Notes: generated from the letters alone by a model not told the origin. 10,262 nucleotides of DNA from CAYPGT01 sp964512985 (GCA_964512985.1 CAZELI010000047.1:1-10262), one strand, 5' to 3'. Numbered from the stretch's first letter, positions 1 through 6,437 are shown. Numbers and translations are program-made.

Positions 1-19
1 ATGTAAGTATAGCACGAAG

Positions 20-37
20 TCCTTATTTATGTAAGGA
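20..37 (-). terminator. Small hairpin downstream of the helicase-like gene
   Basis: TCCTTA (20-25) and TAAGGA (32-37) form a 6-bp stem with a 6-nt loop, starting 12 bases beyond the stop codon of the minus-strand gene at 49-1821. There is no clear T-run after it in the direction of transcription, so a role as intrinsic terminator is only a guess from position and structure. Confidence 0.25.
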
Positions 38-48
38 ATTAGGGGGAA

Positions 49-1821
49 TTAGGAATAGTTTTGACATTGAGCTAATCGCTGCTGGGTTAGAAATTGGAAT
101 TCAATATTGCCACCATTAGAATCTTTAGTGCAAGCGTGTCCCAAAGAACGAAGCAAAGCAGAATCTGAATCATTTAGGTTGGCATGTACTACATGAGTAA
201 CTTGTGGATTATGATATTTTTGTGAAGTCTCTAATTCTACAAGAATATCGCAAGTATTAGGGTTAGTGGATTCAAAACTATTCAATATATCCAACTCAGA
301 TTCACGTTTTGCTCGCAAAGCTATTTGACTAGTTTCTGAACCATCAGCCCCATATATAGGAATTATTGGAATTGTTGTTACTGAAGTGTCTAATTGATAG
401 GCTCCTTTTAATTCTCCTATAAATATTTTAGGATTAGCTTGAGGTAGATTAGCTTGTAATAATTGACAGATGAGTTTGGCATGTTCAGCACTATCGGCAA
501 TAATTCTCCATTTTTGTCCAGCTCTATATTGAGATCTAATATGTTTAATAAGTTGTGCGTTAATACTGCTGGCTTGTACTCTTCCATTGACGTCAACTTT
601 CAATAAATCATGTTTATCAGCTCCTATAAGAGCCATTGCTATAGGAGCAAGGCTGCTATCGGTACCGATTAAATTAATAAGATTAGGATGTATTGTTTTT
701 AAAGAACCTTCTGAATTCTTGTAATCGCCAGGTATTATAATTTGATTTAATTCAGAGAATAAATCTGTAAAATTAACTAATGTATCTGCGTTTGTTGTAA
801 CACCATTTCTCCTATGGTATGGAGTAGAGCTAAAACCTATTAAAGTACTAGGGTCAGCAGCATGTGAATTAGTCTCTCTAAGCAAGCTTAAGAGGATTTT
901 GGTATATCCTTCATTAGCAAATCCAGTATATTCATGAACATCATCAATTAATATTTCTTTGACATCTGCAAGAGGTATGTAATCGTTTAATCTTCTATGT
1001 TCTGAAGTAAAATTCGAAAGATTATTGTCTAATTGTTGAAAACTTTGATTTGTTGTATAGAAGTCTTTGAGTACGTCCGTGCTGAGTATATAAGTTATGT
1101 TATTAGCATTGAAGTTTGCTTGCCTGAGTTGGTTTAAATCTTCTATACTATTGATTACTATAATTCTTTCAGCTAGAGTTTGTCGTTGTTCACGCGCTGC
1201 AAAATCAAGAATTGTTTGCGCGATATTATGTCTATGATACTTAGAATCTGCAAGTATTATACTCGTTTGCTCTCTTTGCATATTAGTTAAAGCTCTATTA
1301 GCAAGTACTGTTGTTAAACCTCTACCAGAGAGTCCTGTAAGTGAAGCACTAGAGAATTCTATATTGGTTTTAGATCTTGTTTCAGAACTAAATGGTCTGT
1401 GCGGAGAACGTGAACTTATTAGATCAGCTAAAGTAAATCCTTTCATACATGCTGTATAAGCTGAAATAGTTTGTGGTTGAGGATCTGACCTATATAATCT
1501 AGATAAAGCAAAACGTTGATACGGCCTTAAATTTTTTTGCTCTCTATTTAAATCTAAAGAAAAATCAGGTTCGATATTTGCTGTGATTGGAGTAGGAGCT
1601 TGAACCGCTATGATATTAGTTGCTTGAGTGGAATTAATTGGATTATCAATTTCAACTAATTCTGTAGTTTGTGGTTTTACAGTGATTGGATCAGGTTTAG
1701 ATTTTGTTGTAGTTTTAGAATCATTAGCAGTTTCTTCTGATTTTTTTTGTGACTTTTCTTTCCTCTGAGAGAAATCATGAGGTTTTGGCCAAAATCTTAA
1801 AGTTGTACCTAATTCTGCCAT
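49..1821 (-). CDS. Degenerate superfamily-2 helicase-like protein (predicted pseudo-enzyme)
   Basis: 590 aa from an ATG start, with no clear Shine-Dalgarno sequence. Residues 1-95 are Lys/Thr/Pro-rich and probably disordered. From residue 98 (LRPYQ) the order of elements follows a DEAD/DEAH-type helicase: P-loop position TGLSGRGLTT (162-171), a motif Ia-like strand (186-204), ILSTDVL (245-251), motif II position DDVH (293-296), motif III-like GFSSTPYHR (329-337), a motif IV-like WRIIADSAEHAKL (438-450), a motif V-like DILVELETS (525-533) and a motif VI-like LLRSLGHACTK (557-567). The P-loop lysine, the DEAH glutamate and the QxxGRxxR arginines are all absent. ATP hydrolysis is therefore unlikely; a binding or effector role is possible. 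The frame is intact over 1.77 kb, so it is not obviously a dead gene. The helicase relationship is inferred from motif order. It is transcribed divergently from the ATPase gene at 2041. Confidence 0.8.
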   Translation of the reverse strand: MAELGTTLRFWPKPHDFSQRKEKSQKKSEETANDSKTTTKSKPDPITVKPQTTELVEIDNPINSTQATNIIAVQAPTPITANIEPDFSLDLNREQKNLRPYQRFALSRLYRSDPQPQTISAYTACMKGFTLADLISSRSPHRPFSSETRSKTNIEFSSASLTGLSGRGLTTVLANRALTNMQREQTSIILADSKYHRHNIAQTILDFAAREQRQTLAERIIVINSIEDLNQLRQANFNANNITYILSTDVLKDFYTTNQSFQQLDNNLSNFTSEHRRLNDYIPLADVKEILIDDVHEYTGFANEGYTKILLSLLRETNSHAADPSTLIGFSSTPYHRRNGVTTNADTLVNFTDLFSELNQIIIPGDYKNSEGSLKTIHPNLINLIGTDSSLAPIAMALIGADKHDLLKVDVNGRVQASSINAQLIKHIRSQYRAGQKWRIIADSAEHAKLICQLLQANLPQANPKIFIGELKGAYQLDTSVTTIPIIPIYGADGSETSQIALRAKRESELDILNSFESTNPNTCDILVELETSQKYHNPQVTHVVHANLNDSDSALLRSLGHACTKDSNGGNIEFQFLTQQRLAQCQNYS

Positions 1822-1857
1822 AAAAATCGAACATACAGGCGCTAGGCGCTTTGTTAA

Positions 1858-1866
1858 ATCATATCA
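1858..1866 (-). promoter_or_regulatory. Extended -10 promoter element of the helicase-like gene
   Basis: The minus strand reads TGATATGAT, an extended -10 (TG-n-TATGAT), 36 bases before the start codon at 1821. A convincing -35 is not visible (TTGTAT lies only 14 bases upstream). The predicted transcript would begin near 1851, giving a leader of about 30 nt. That leader contains a tandem duplication of a 7-mer (AGGCGCT on the plus strand, 1837-1850). Confidence 0.4.
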
Positions 1867-1999
1867 AAATAACACTTATACAATGGCTAATAAAATATAA
1901 TCTTGATAATTAAAAATGGTATTTTACTAGGATATATGGCAGAAAATTAAAAGTCCTACCAAAAAGTACCGTATTTTGCACAAAACTCCTATGAAAAAG

Positions 2000-2027
2000 T
2001 TACAAAAATGTATTTTTTTGGTATGAT
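2000..2027 (+). promoter_or_regulatory. Promoter of the AAA_14/DUF4143 ATPase gene
   Basis: TTACAA (2000-2005, weak -35) and TATGAT (2022-2027) are 16 bp apart, and the -10 is extended by TGG (2019-2021). Transcription would start near 2034, only about 7 nt before the ATG at 2041. No Shine-Dalgarno sequence fits in so short a leader. Confidence 0.45.
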
Positions 2028-2040
2028 TTAATTACAAGTA

Positions 2041-3363
2041 ATGAAAAGAAACATTGAAAAACAACTTCAAGATTGGAAGATATCTAAAAATCGTAAGCCT
2101 TTAATCCTTAAAGGTGCAAGGCAAGTTGGTAAAACTTTCTCTCTTCTAGAATTTGCCGAGAAAAACTATAAAAACTATCACTATATAAATTTTGAAAAGA
2201 ATAAAAATTTCCACAAAGCGTTTACCAGTAGCTTGGAGCCAAAACTAATTATTGATAAATTATCAACTGAGCTTGAAACCACAATTAACCCTAAGGAAGA
2301 TCTAATAATTTTTGATGAAATTCAATCCTGTGGGGAAGCATTAAGTTCCTTGAAATATTTTTGTGAAGATTTACCCGAACTTCACCTTTGTGCTGCGGGA
2401 TCTTTATTGGGGTTAAAGCTAAATGATATTTCTTTCCCTGTTGGTAAAGTAAATTACTTGGAAATGTTTCCTATGACCTTTTTAGAGTTCTTAGAAAATA
2501 CCAGTAATAAATTACTCATAGATGAATTAGAAAAATCTATAAAATCGAAAAACTTCTCTGAAATCTTACATGATAAATTATGGGAAAAACTGAAAATTTA
2601 TTTTATAGTTGGTGGGCTTCCAGAAGTGGTGAAGCACTATAAAGATTCAGAGGATGATCTGTTTAGTAAGTTACAATCAGTGAGAGGATTACAGCAAGAA
2701 ATCATCTCCAGTTATTTTGATGATATGACTAAGCATTGTGGCAAAGTTAATGCAATGCATATAGAGCGTTTATGGAAAGAAATCCCTAATCAATTGGCTC
2801 AAGAACAAGATTCATCTGCACCTAAATTTACCTTTAAAGGAGTCTTACCTAAAATTAAAACTTATACCAGAATGGCTGGAGTAATTGATTGGCTTGAAGC
2901 AACGGGTCTGATATTAAAAGTTAAAATTGCTCACAAGATTGCTAAGCCAATTTCAGCTTATACTAAAGAAAACTTTTTTAAACTATTTGTTTTTGATGTT
3001 GGGATACTGGGTGCAATGAGTGAACTTAAACCCAAAGATATTTTAGATTATGATTATGGAACTTATAAAGGATATTTTGCTGAGAATTTTGTGGCACAAG
3101 AGTTAAAAGCTTATGGAGAGTTAAACCAAAAACTTTACGCATGGCATGAAGGTATTGCAGAAATTGAATTTATCAAAGATCTAGATGGAGATTTAACTCC
3201 AATCGAAGTAAAATCAGGCTGGGTCACAAATTCTAAAAGTCTTAAATCCTACATTGACAGATACAATCCAAAATTAGGAATCATTCTTTCAGGACAAAAT
3301 TATCAAGATAAAGGCAGGGTGCATAAATATCCTTTGTATCTAGTTAGTTTATTGCAGAATTAA
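2041..3363 (+). CDS. AAA_14 / DUF4143 family ATPase
   Basis: 440 aa, within the usual length of the family. The N-terminal AAA domain has Walker A GARQVGKT (25-32), Walker B LIIFDEIQ (88-95) and a sensor-1-like AAGSLLG (118-124). SFPVGKV (131-137) is normally SFPVGRV, so the arginine is here lysine. Further family hallmarks are the MFPMTFLEFL stretch (142-151) and GGLPEVV (191-197). The C-terminal DUF4143 half has FAENFVAQEL (346-355), then EIEF (374-377) and PIEVKSG (387-393), an arrangement recalling the PD-(D/E)XK nuclease fold. Members are common in bacteria and archaea, usually solitary, and their function is not firmly established. No toxin, antitoxin or restriction partner is adjacent. 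It is followed, after 201 bp, by another P-loop ATPase on the same strand with its own probable promoter, so co-transcription is uncertain. Confidence 0.93.
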   Translation: MKRNIEKQLQDWKISKNRKPLILKGARQVGKTFSLLEFAEKNYKNYHYINFEKNKNFHKAFTSSLEPKLIIDKLSTELETTINPKEDLIIFDEIQSCGEALSSLKYFCEDLPELHLCAAGSLLGLKLNDISFPVGKVNYLEMFPMTFLEFLENTSNKLLIDELEKSIKSKNFSEILHDKLWEKLKIYFIVGGLPEVVKHYKDSEDDLFSKLQSVRGLQQEIISSYFDDMTKHCGKVNAMHIERLWKEIPNQLAQEQDSSAPKFTFKGVLPKIKTYTRMAGVIDWLEATGLILKVKIAHKIAKPISAYTKENFFKLFVFDVGILGAMSELKPKDILDYDYGTYKGYFAENFVAQELKAYGELNQKLYAWHEGIAEIEFIKDLDGDLTPIEVKSGWVTNSKSLKSYIDRYNPKLGIILSGQNYQDKGRVHKYPLYLVSLLQN

Positions 3364-3367
3364 ATAC

Positions 3368-3381
3368 CCTGTTCCAACAGG
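3368..3381 (+). terminator. Short perfect palindrome after the DUF4143 ATPase gene
   Basis: CCTGTT and AACAGG flank a 2-nt centre just after the stop codon and are followed by an A/T-rich stretch (ATAAAATTT). The loop is too tight for a textbook intrinsic terminator, and the call rests mainly on position. Confidence 0.25.
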
Positions 3382-3512
3382 ATAAAATTTATGAAATTAT
3401 ACGGTTGTGGCAGGATGAAATGTTGAGTCTAATTTATATATATAGAAAAAAGACCGTTTGGCTTAAGTCTTAATTTATCAGAAAAATCCTTATAAACAAA
3501 GGATAAATAACA

Positions 3513-3564
3513 TATAGAATTCTTATAATGTTACTATATATATAGAAGAAAAATTCTTATATAT
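3513..3564 (+). promoter_or_regulatory. Two related dyads over the promoter and start of the Orc/Cdc6-like gene
   Basis: The half-site pair TATAGAA ... TTCTTATA occurs twice: at 3513-3527 with the halves abutting, and at 3541-3561 with a 6-nt spacer. The second copy runs into the start codon at 3565. AATTCTTATA is thus an exact 10-bp direct repeat (3518-3527 and 3552-3561). A third left half lies at 3441-3447. The first dyad overlaps a perfect -10 TATAAT (3524-3529), and an extended -10 TG-T-TACTAT follows (3529-3537). The arrangement suits an operator, possibly for the winged-helix protein encoded downstream. The low complexity of the AT-rich DNA is the main caveat. Confidence 0.4.
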
Positions 3565-4914
3565 ATGATTAGTTGGCAACAATATGGACTGAAGAAAAAT
3601 CCCTTTGACACCTTACCTCTTATTGAGGGTGGGGATATTGCCATTGAACATGCTTTTGTTGGGAGAGAGAAGGAAGTTAAATATCTAAATGATTTATGTA
3701 ATTCAACATCTAGGTTATGCCTTACTATTTGTGGCAATGTGGGGGTTGGTAAAACTAGCTTGGTTAATTTTATTAAACATGCAGCTAAGCATACCCATAC
3801 TAACAAAAAATTATTTTCATTTCGTAGAGAGATAGAAGCTTGCGAAGATTTATTAAATAAGAAAAATTTCTTACTTGAAATTATTGGTTCAATTTTAAGA
3901 GAGATACGGTTATTGGACGAAAACCTTTTTAAAAATGATTTGCTAAATAAACTAAGCCAAATAGTAGATATAACCCAAAGTTTATCTATTTCAGGAGGAG
4001 CTTCATTTGCAGGATTTGGATTAAACCTTGATCAGAATAAAAATACATCTCAGCCTCTAACGCTGTCTACAGCAATACTTGAGGAATATTTCTGCTCTCT
4101 ACTAAATTTTATACGAAACAATAAAATTAATAAGCAAGAATATTCTGGAATAATTATTCATGTAAATAATTTTGATGTGGTCCTTAATGACGAAAAAAAT
4201 AAAAACAGAGTAATTAATTTCTTTAATGAAATTAGAGATCTTATGCAAATTGAAGATTGCTATTATTTCTTTCTTGGCCCAAGGACTTTTTTTAAGGAAA
4301 TAATTAGTACTCAACAAAGAGTAAAAAGTATATTCCATCAATCTTCTTTAATGATTAATGCACTTAGTAAACAAGAAATCATCAAAGCTTTAGACAAAAG
4401 AATGGAGCTGTTAAAATCAGAAGATGTTAATAACTACATTAAGCCTGTAGAGAACGACGTCATCTACTATTTATATGATATCTATGAGGGGGATATTCGT
4501 TCAATCATGGCAAGCTTATTGGATATACTCAGTCAATATAGCGATAAATTAGCTAAAACTCTTAAATTGGACGAAGCCAAAATCTTACTAGCTAAGAATC
4601 GTTGGGAAAGACTTGATTTAACAGTTAACCTAACTCCAGAACAAAAAGAAGTTTTGCAACTTTTTATTGAGTCACATGAACCTTTGTCGGTGAAACAAAT
4701 ATCAGATAAATTAAACAAAGCTCAATCTAATGTCTCAGGATACTATTTAAAAACCCTTAAAGAAAATAATGTTATCAAAGAACAATCTAAAGATGGCAAG
4801 ACAGTCTATCTTGGTCTTGCTGATGAATATTTACCTCTGAAATGGTTACAAGAAGCGAAGCAGAATCTTGACCAAGACATTATAAAAGAGCAAGGACAAC
4901 AGAGGCTTTTTTGA
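3565..4914 (+). CDS. Orc1/Cdc6-like AAA ATPase with C-terminal winged-helix domain
   Basis: 449 aa. The N-terminal signature YGLKKNPFDT (7-16) followed by FVGREKEVKYL (31-41) is typical of a group of archaeal and bacterial Orc/Cdc6-related P-loop ATPases. Walker A is GNVGVGKTS (57-65). The Walker B strand reads IIIHVNNFD (196-204), with asparagines where the acidic pair is expected. A sensor-like strand is FFLGPR (235-240), and a sensor-2-like helix is EGDIRSIMASL (308-318, R312). Residues about 356-420 form a MarR/TrmB-like winged helix (SVKQISDKL, then QSNVSGYYLKTLKENNVI), which argues for DNA binding. The exact role (initiator-like, regulator, or part of a mobile or defence locus) cannot be told from the sequence. 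No strong Shine-Dalgarno is seen. Its 3' end overlaps the convergent aminotransferase gene by 35 bp. Confidence 0.9.
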   Translation: MISWQQYGLKKNPFDTLPLIEGGDIAIEHAFVGREKEVKYLNDLCNSTSRLCLTICGNVGVGKTSLVNFIKHAAKHTHTNKKLFSFRREIEACEDLLNKKNFLLEIIGSILREIRLLDENLFKNDLLNKLSQIVDITQSLSISGGASFAGFGLNLDQNKNTSQPLTLSTAILEEYFCSLLNFIRNNKINKQEYSGIIIHVNNFDVVLNDEKNKNRVINFFNEIRDLMQIEDCYYFFLGPRTFFKEIISTQQRVKSIFHQSSLMINALSKQEIIKALDKRMELLKSEDVNNYIKPVENDVIYYLYDIYEGDIRSIMASLLDILSQYSDKLAKTLKLDEAKILLAKNRWERLDLTVNLTPEQKEVLQLFIESHEPLSVKQISDKLNKAQSNVSGYYLKTLKENNVIKEQSKDGKTVYLGLADEYLPLKWLQEAKQNLDQDIIKEQGQQRLF

Positions 4915-6118
4915 TTTGATGAATTCCAATCCTTAAATATTTCCCCCAGCTCTCCCCAAAACACCCTCCTGTAGCCACAAACACCCCTTGCTCATTTAAG
5001 AGTTTTTGGAAGTCAAAGTCCCTATGTTCTGGTTTAAGTTTAGGAAAAATACAAAGTCCTTCAATAGCTTCTTTCGGTATTTGACTTAGGTCAAAAATTA
5101 ATTGATCAGGATGGAGAGAGTATAAATGTTCTATATTAGCTTGAAGTAGAGAGCGGTTCTTAGCTGTGATTTCTTGATGTTTCTCTAAAACCCAGGGGGC
5201 GATTGTTTCAGACAGTGTGTTGGTTCTTAGTGAGAGGTAATTTTTTAGGGAGCTAAAAGATTCTAGAAGTTCTGGATTGCTACGTCCAGGTCTACGCTGC
5301 GCTTCGACCTGTCCTCGCAATGACGGGTTAATCGCGATCCAGCCTAAGCGTAACCCAGGCATATTAAAACTCTTACTGAGATCAGAGATAACGATACTAT
5401 TGTCATAAACATCTAATGCTGATGGTAATTGGCTCTGAGAGATGAAGAGAAACACCTCATCGCTAATTAAATATCTTCCATCTAGCAATGCGGCGATTTG
5501 TTTTAATTCTTCTCTCTTGAAACCTAGTCCTGTAGGGTTGTTTGGGTTATTGATGACAAGGGCTTTCGCTTGAGGGTTAGCTTTAATTAGTTCGGCTAGT
5601 TCACTTATGCTCCAATGGGATTGCCACGCCGCCTGCGGCGGCTCGCAATGACGAGTGTTCAGGTTCCAATCTATGATGCTCACACCATGATCAGCTGCTA
5701 CTTGATATAGAGATTGGTAAATAGGTTGCTGGACTATGATAGAGTCACCAGTCTTAAACATAGTAGACATGACTAGGAATATAGCTTCTGAGGCACCGCT
5801 AGTGAGGAGTATATTAGAAGCTTGAATATTAGAATATAGTTTGCTAATACTTGCTCTTGCAGTTAGTGAACCGTATTGCTCTGAGTAACCTAGTTTAGTG
5901 TTTAGTAGTTCGTTAATAAGAGTGGATTGCTTCGTCGCTTCGCTCCTCGCAATGACGGAATTCTGGTTATCATCATAGTAACTTAACAGCTCACTTAGTG
6001 ACATGGCTGGTAGCGTAGCAGAACTAAGATCATGCTTGATCTTGGGTTCCAGTTGATTATATAAATCTTCTAGGATGAAGGGAGAAAAGTTTTTAGTTAG
6101 CAGCTGTGGGATCCTCAC
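4880..6118 (-). CDS. PLP-dependent class I/II aminotransferase with three repeat-encoded inserts
   Basis: 412 aa. Fold-type I hallmarks are TSGASEAIF (106-114), NNPNNPTG (190-197), SDEV (219-222), the Schiff-base lysine K249 in SDLSKSFNMPGLRLGW (245-260) and the carboxylate-binding R396 in YLRIG. The N-terminus (RIPQ) and overall pattern resemble capreomycidine synthase-like aminotransferases; the substrate is unknown. Three segments are translated palindromic repeats: V55-T66, R156-H168 and P265-P282. Without them the protein would be about 370 aa, close to the family's usual length. The start is a GTG at 6116-6118 inside another repeat. An in-frame TGA lies 18 nt upstream, also in the repeat, and the next internal Met is residue 39, so GTG is the only sensible start. 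It lies 44 bp after rpmG on the same strand and is probably co-transcribed with it. Confidence 0.92.
   Translation of the reverse strand: MRIPQLLTKNFSPFILEDLYNQLEPKIKHDLSSATLPAMSLSELLSYYDDNQNSVIARSEATKQSTLINELLNTKLGYSEQYGSLTARASISKLYSNIQASNILLTSGASEAIFLVMSTMFKTGDSIIVQQPIYQSLYQVAADHGVSIIDWNLNTRHCEPPQAAWQSHWSISELAELIKANPQAKALVINNPNNPTGLGFKREELKQIAALLDGRYLISDEVFLFISQSQLPSALDVYDNSIVISDLSKSFNMPGLRLGWIAINPSLRGQVEAQRRPGRSNPELLESFSSLKNYLSLRTNTLSETIAPWVLEKHQEITAKNRSLLQANIEHLYSLHPDQLIFDLSQIPKEAIEGLCIFPKLKPEHRDFDFQKLLNEQGVFVATGGCFGESWGKYLRIGIHQIKKASVVLALL
5274..5324 (-). repeat. Palindromic repeat, ATTGC/GCAAT type, in the aminotransferase gene (copy 3)
   Basis: On the coding strand it starts GTCATTGCGAGG and ends GCAATCC. 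The internal stem is CAGGTC/GACCTG with a longer loop than the other copies. It is read as PSLRGQVEAQRRPGRSNP (residues 265-282), in an expected surface loop just after the GLRLGW segment. It keeps the reading frame and contributes no stop codon. Confidence 0.85.
5617..5652 (-). repeat. Palindromic repeat, ATTGC/GCAAT type, in the aminotransferase gene (copy 2)
   Basis: On the coding strand it starts GTCATTGCGAG and ends GGCAATCCC. The internal stem is GCCGCC/GGCGGC closed by a GCA triloop. It is read as RHCEPPQAAWQSH (residues 156-168), between a beta strand (VSIIDWNLN) and the helix starting WSISELAEL. The reading frame differs from those of the other two copies. Confidence 0.88.
5922..5956 (-). 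repeat. Palindromic repeat, ATTGC/GCAAT type, in the aminotransferase gene (copy 1)
   Basis: On the coding strand it starts GTCATTGCGAGG and ends GAAGCAATCCAC, with a GCGAAGC core. It is read as VIARSEATKQST (residues 55-66), a string widely seen as the translation of such repeats in endosymbiont genomes. It sits in the variable N-terminal linker before LINELLNTKLGYSEQYGS. Confidence 0.9.
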
Positions 6119-6143
6119 GTCGCCTTCGGCTCCTCAGGATGAC
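6108..6143 (-). repeat. Palindromic repeat, ATCCTGA/TCAGGAT type, supplying the aminotransferase start
   Basis: On the minus strand it starts GTCATCCTGAGG, has a GCC-GAA-GGC mini-hairpin and ends GTGAGGATCCCAC. Most other copies read GTCAGGATCCAC at this point. A C-to-G change thus makes the GTG used as start codon, and an extra C follows GGATCC. GGAG and GAAGG within the repeat lie 11 and 4 nt before that GTG and could serve as Shine-Dalgarno sequence. Confidence 0.85.
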
Positions 6144-6165
6144 ATAGTGCTTCGCACTATTGTCA
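6140..6165 (-). terminator. Strong hairpin at the end of rpmG
   Basis: TGACATAGTGC (6140-6150) pairs with GCACTA plus TGTCA (6154-6165), with one bulged T and a 3-nt loop. On the transcribed strand the loop is GAA closed by C-G, matching the GNA triloops of the repeat family. The distal arm contains the rpmG stop codon (TGA, 6163-6165). There is no T-run, so it may act as an mRNA 3'-end stabiliser or attenuator before the downstream aminotransferase rather than as a full terminator. Confidence 0.5.
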
Positions 6166-6345
6166 CTTAACTTCCTTATGGACAGTAACCTTCTGCATAT
6201 AACGGTTGTATTTTTTCATTTCAAGCTTGTCAGGATGTTTCTTCTTGTTTTTAAGAGTGTAATAGCGTGATGGTGTTACACCCGCTGCTCTTGATTCTGA
6301 GCATTCTAAAATTGCTACTACTACGTCACCTTTCTTTTTGGCCAT
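6163..6345 (-). CDS. rpmG: 50S ribosomal protein L33
   Basis: 60 aa, small and basic. The order AILECSESR (11-19), SRYYTLKNKKK (26-36) and LEMKKYNRYMQKVTVHKEVK (41-60) is diagnostic of L33, a protein of the large ribosomal subunit. Only one cysteine (C15) remains, so this is a zinc-free form. The C-terminal half resembles Bacteroidetes/Verrucomicrobia L33 more than the alphaproteobacterial type, which is a taxonomic hint. The ATG at 6343-6345 has a good Shine-Dalgarno sequence, AGGAA, 8 nt upstream (6354-6358), unlike most genes here. The aminotransferase follows 44 bp downstream on the same strand. Confidence 0.96.
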   Translation of the reverse strand: MAKKKGDVVVAILECSESRAAGVTPSRYYTLKNKKKHPDKLEMKKYNRYMQKVTVHKEVK

Positions 6346-6408
6346 GATTTATGTTCCTGCGTTAAAACTGCGTTAAGATAGCTTGTTAACTTCTTCCACA
6401 GGGCAACA

Positions 6409-6437
6409 ATTCTAGCAAAAACTACCCTTAGAGGTAA
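6409..6437 (-). promoter_or_regulatory. Probable rpmG promoter
   Basis: The minus strand reads TTACCT (weak -35, 6432-6437), 17 bp, then TAGAAT (-10, 6409-6414), extended by TGC directly upstream (6415-6417). Transcription would start near 6402, leaving a leader of about 57 nt ahead of the rpmG ATG. Confidence 0.42.

Noticed and set aside
3534..3806. Minus-strand open frame of 90 codons
   Set aside because: It lies opposite the start and Walker A of the Orc/Cdc6-like gene, and its translation shows no recognisable domain.
4102..4341. Minus-strand open frame of 79 codons
   Set aside because: It is entirely inside the Orc/Cdc6-like gene on the other strand. The Ile/Phe-rich product reflects A+T-rich antisense codons.
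4533..4718. Minus-strand open frame of 61 codons
   Set aside because: It lies opposite the linker and winged-helix region of the well-supported ATPase gene; no start signal or family resemblance.
2041..4914. Toxin-antitoxin or restriction system formed by the two adjacent ATPase genes
   Set aside because: Neither gene has a recognisable toxin, antitoxin or methylase partner, and a 201-bp gap with a separate promoter divides them.
4880..6118. Aminotransferase as a pseudogene broken by repeats
   Set aside because: All inserts keep the frame, the PLP lysine and other key residues remain, and the open frame runs to a natural C-terminus.
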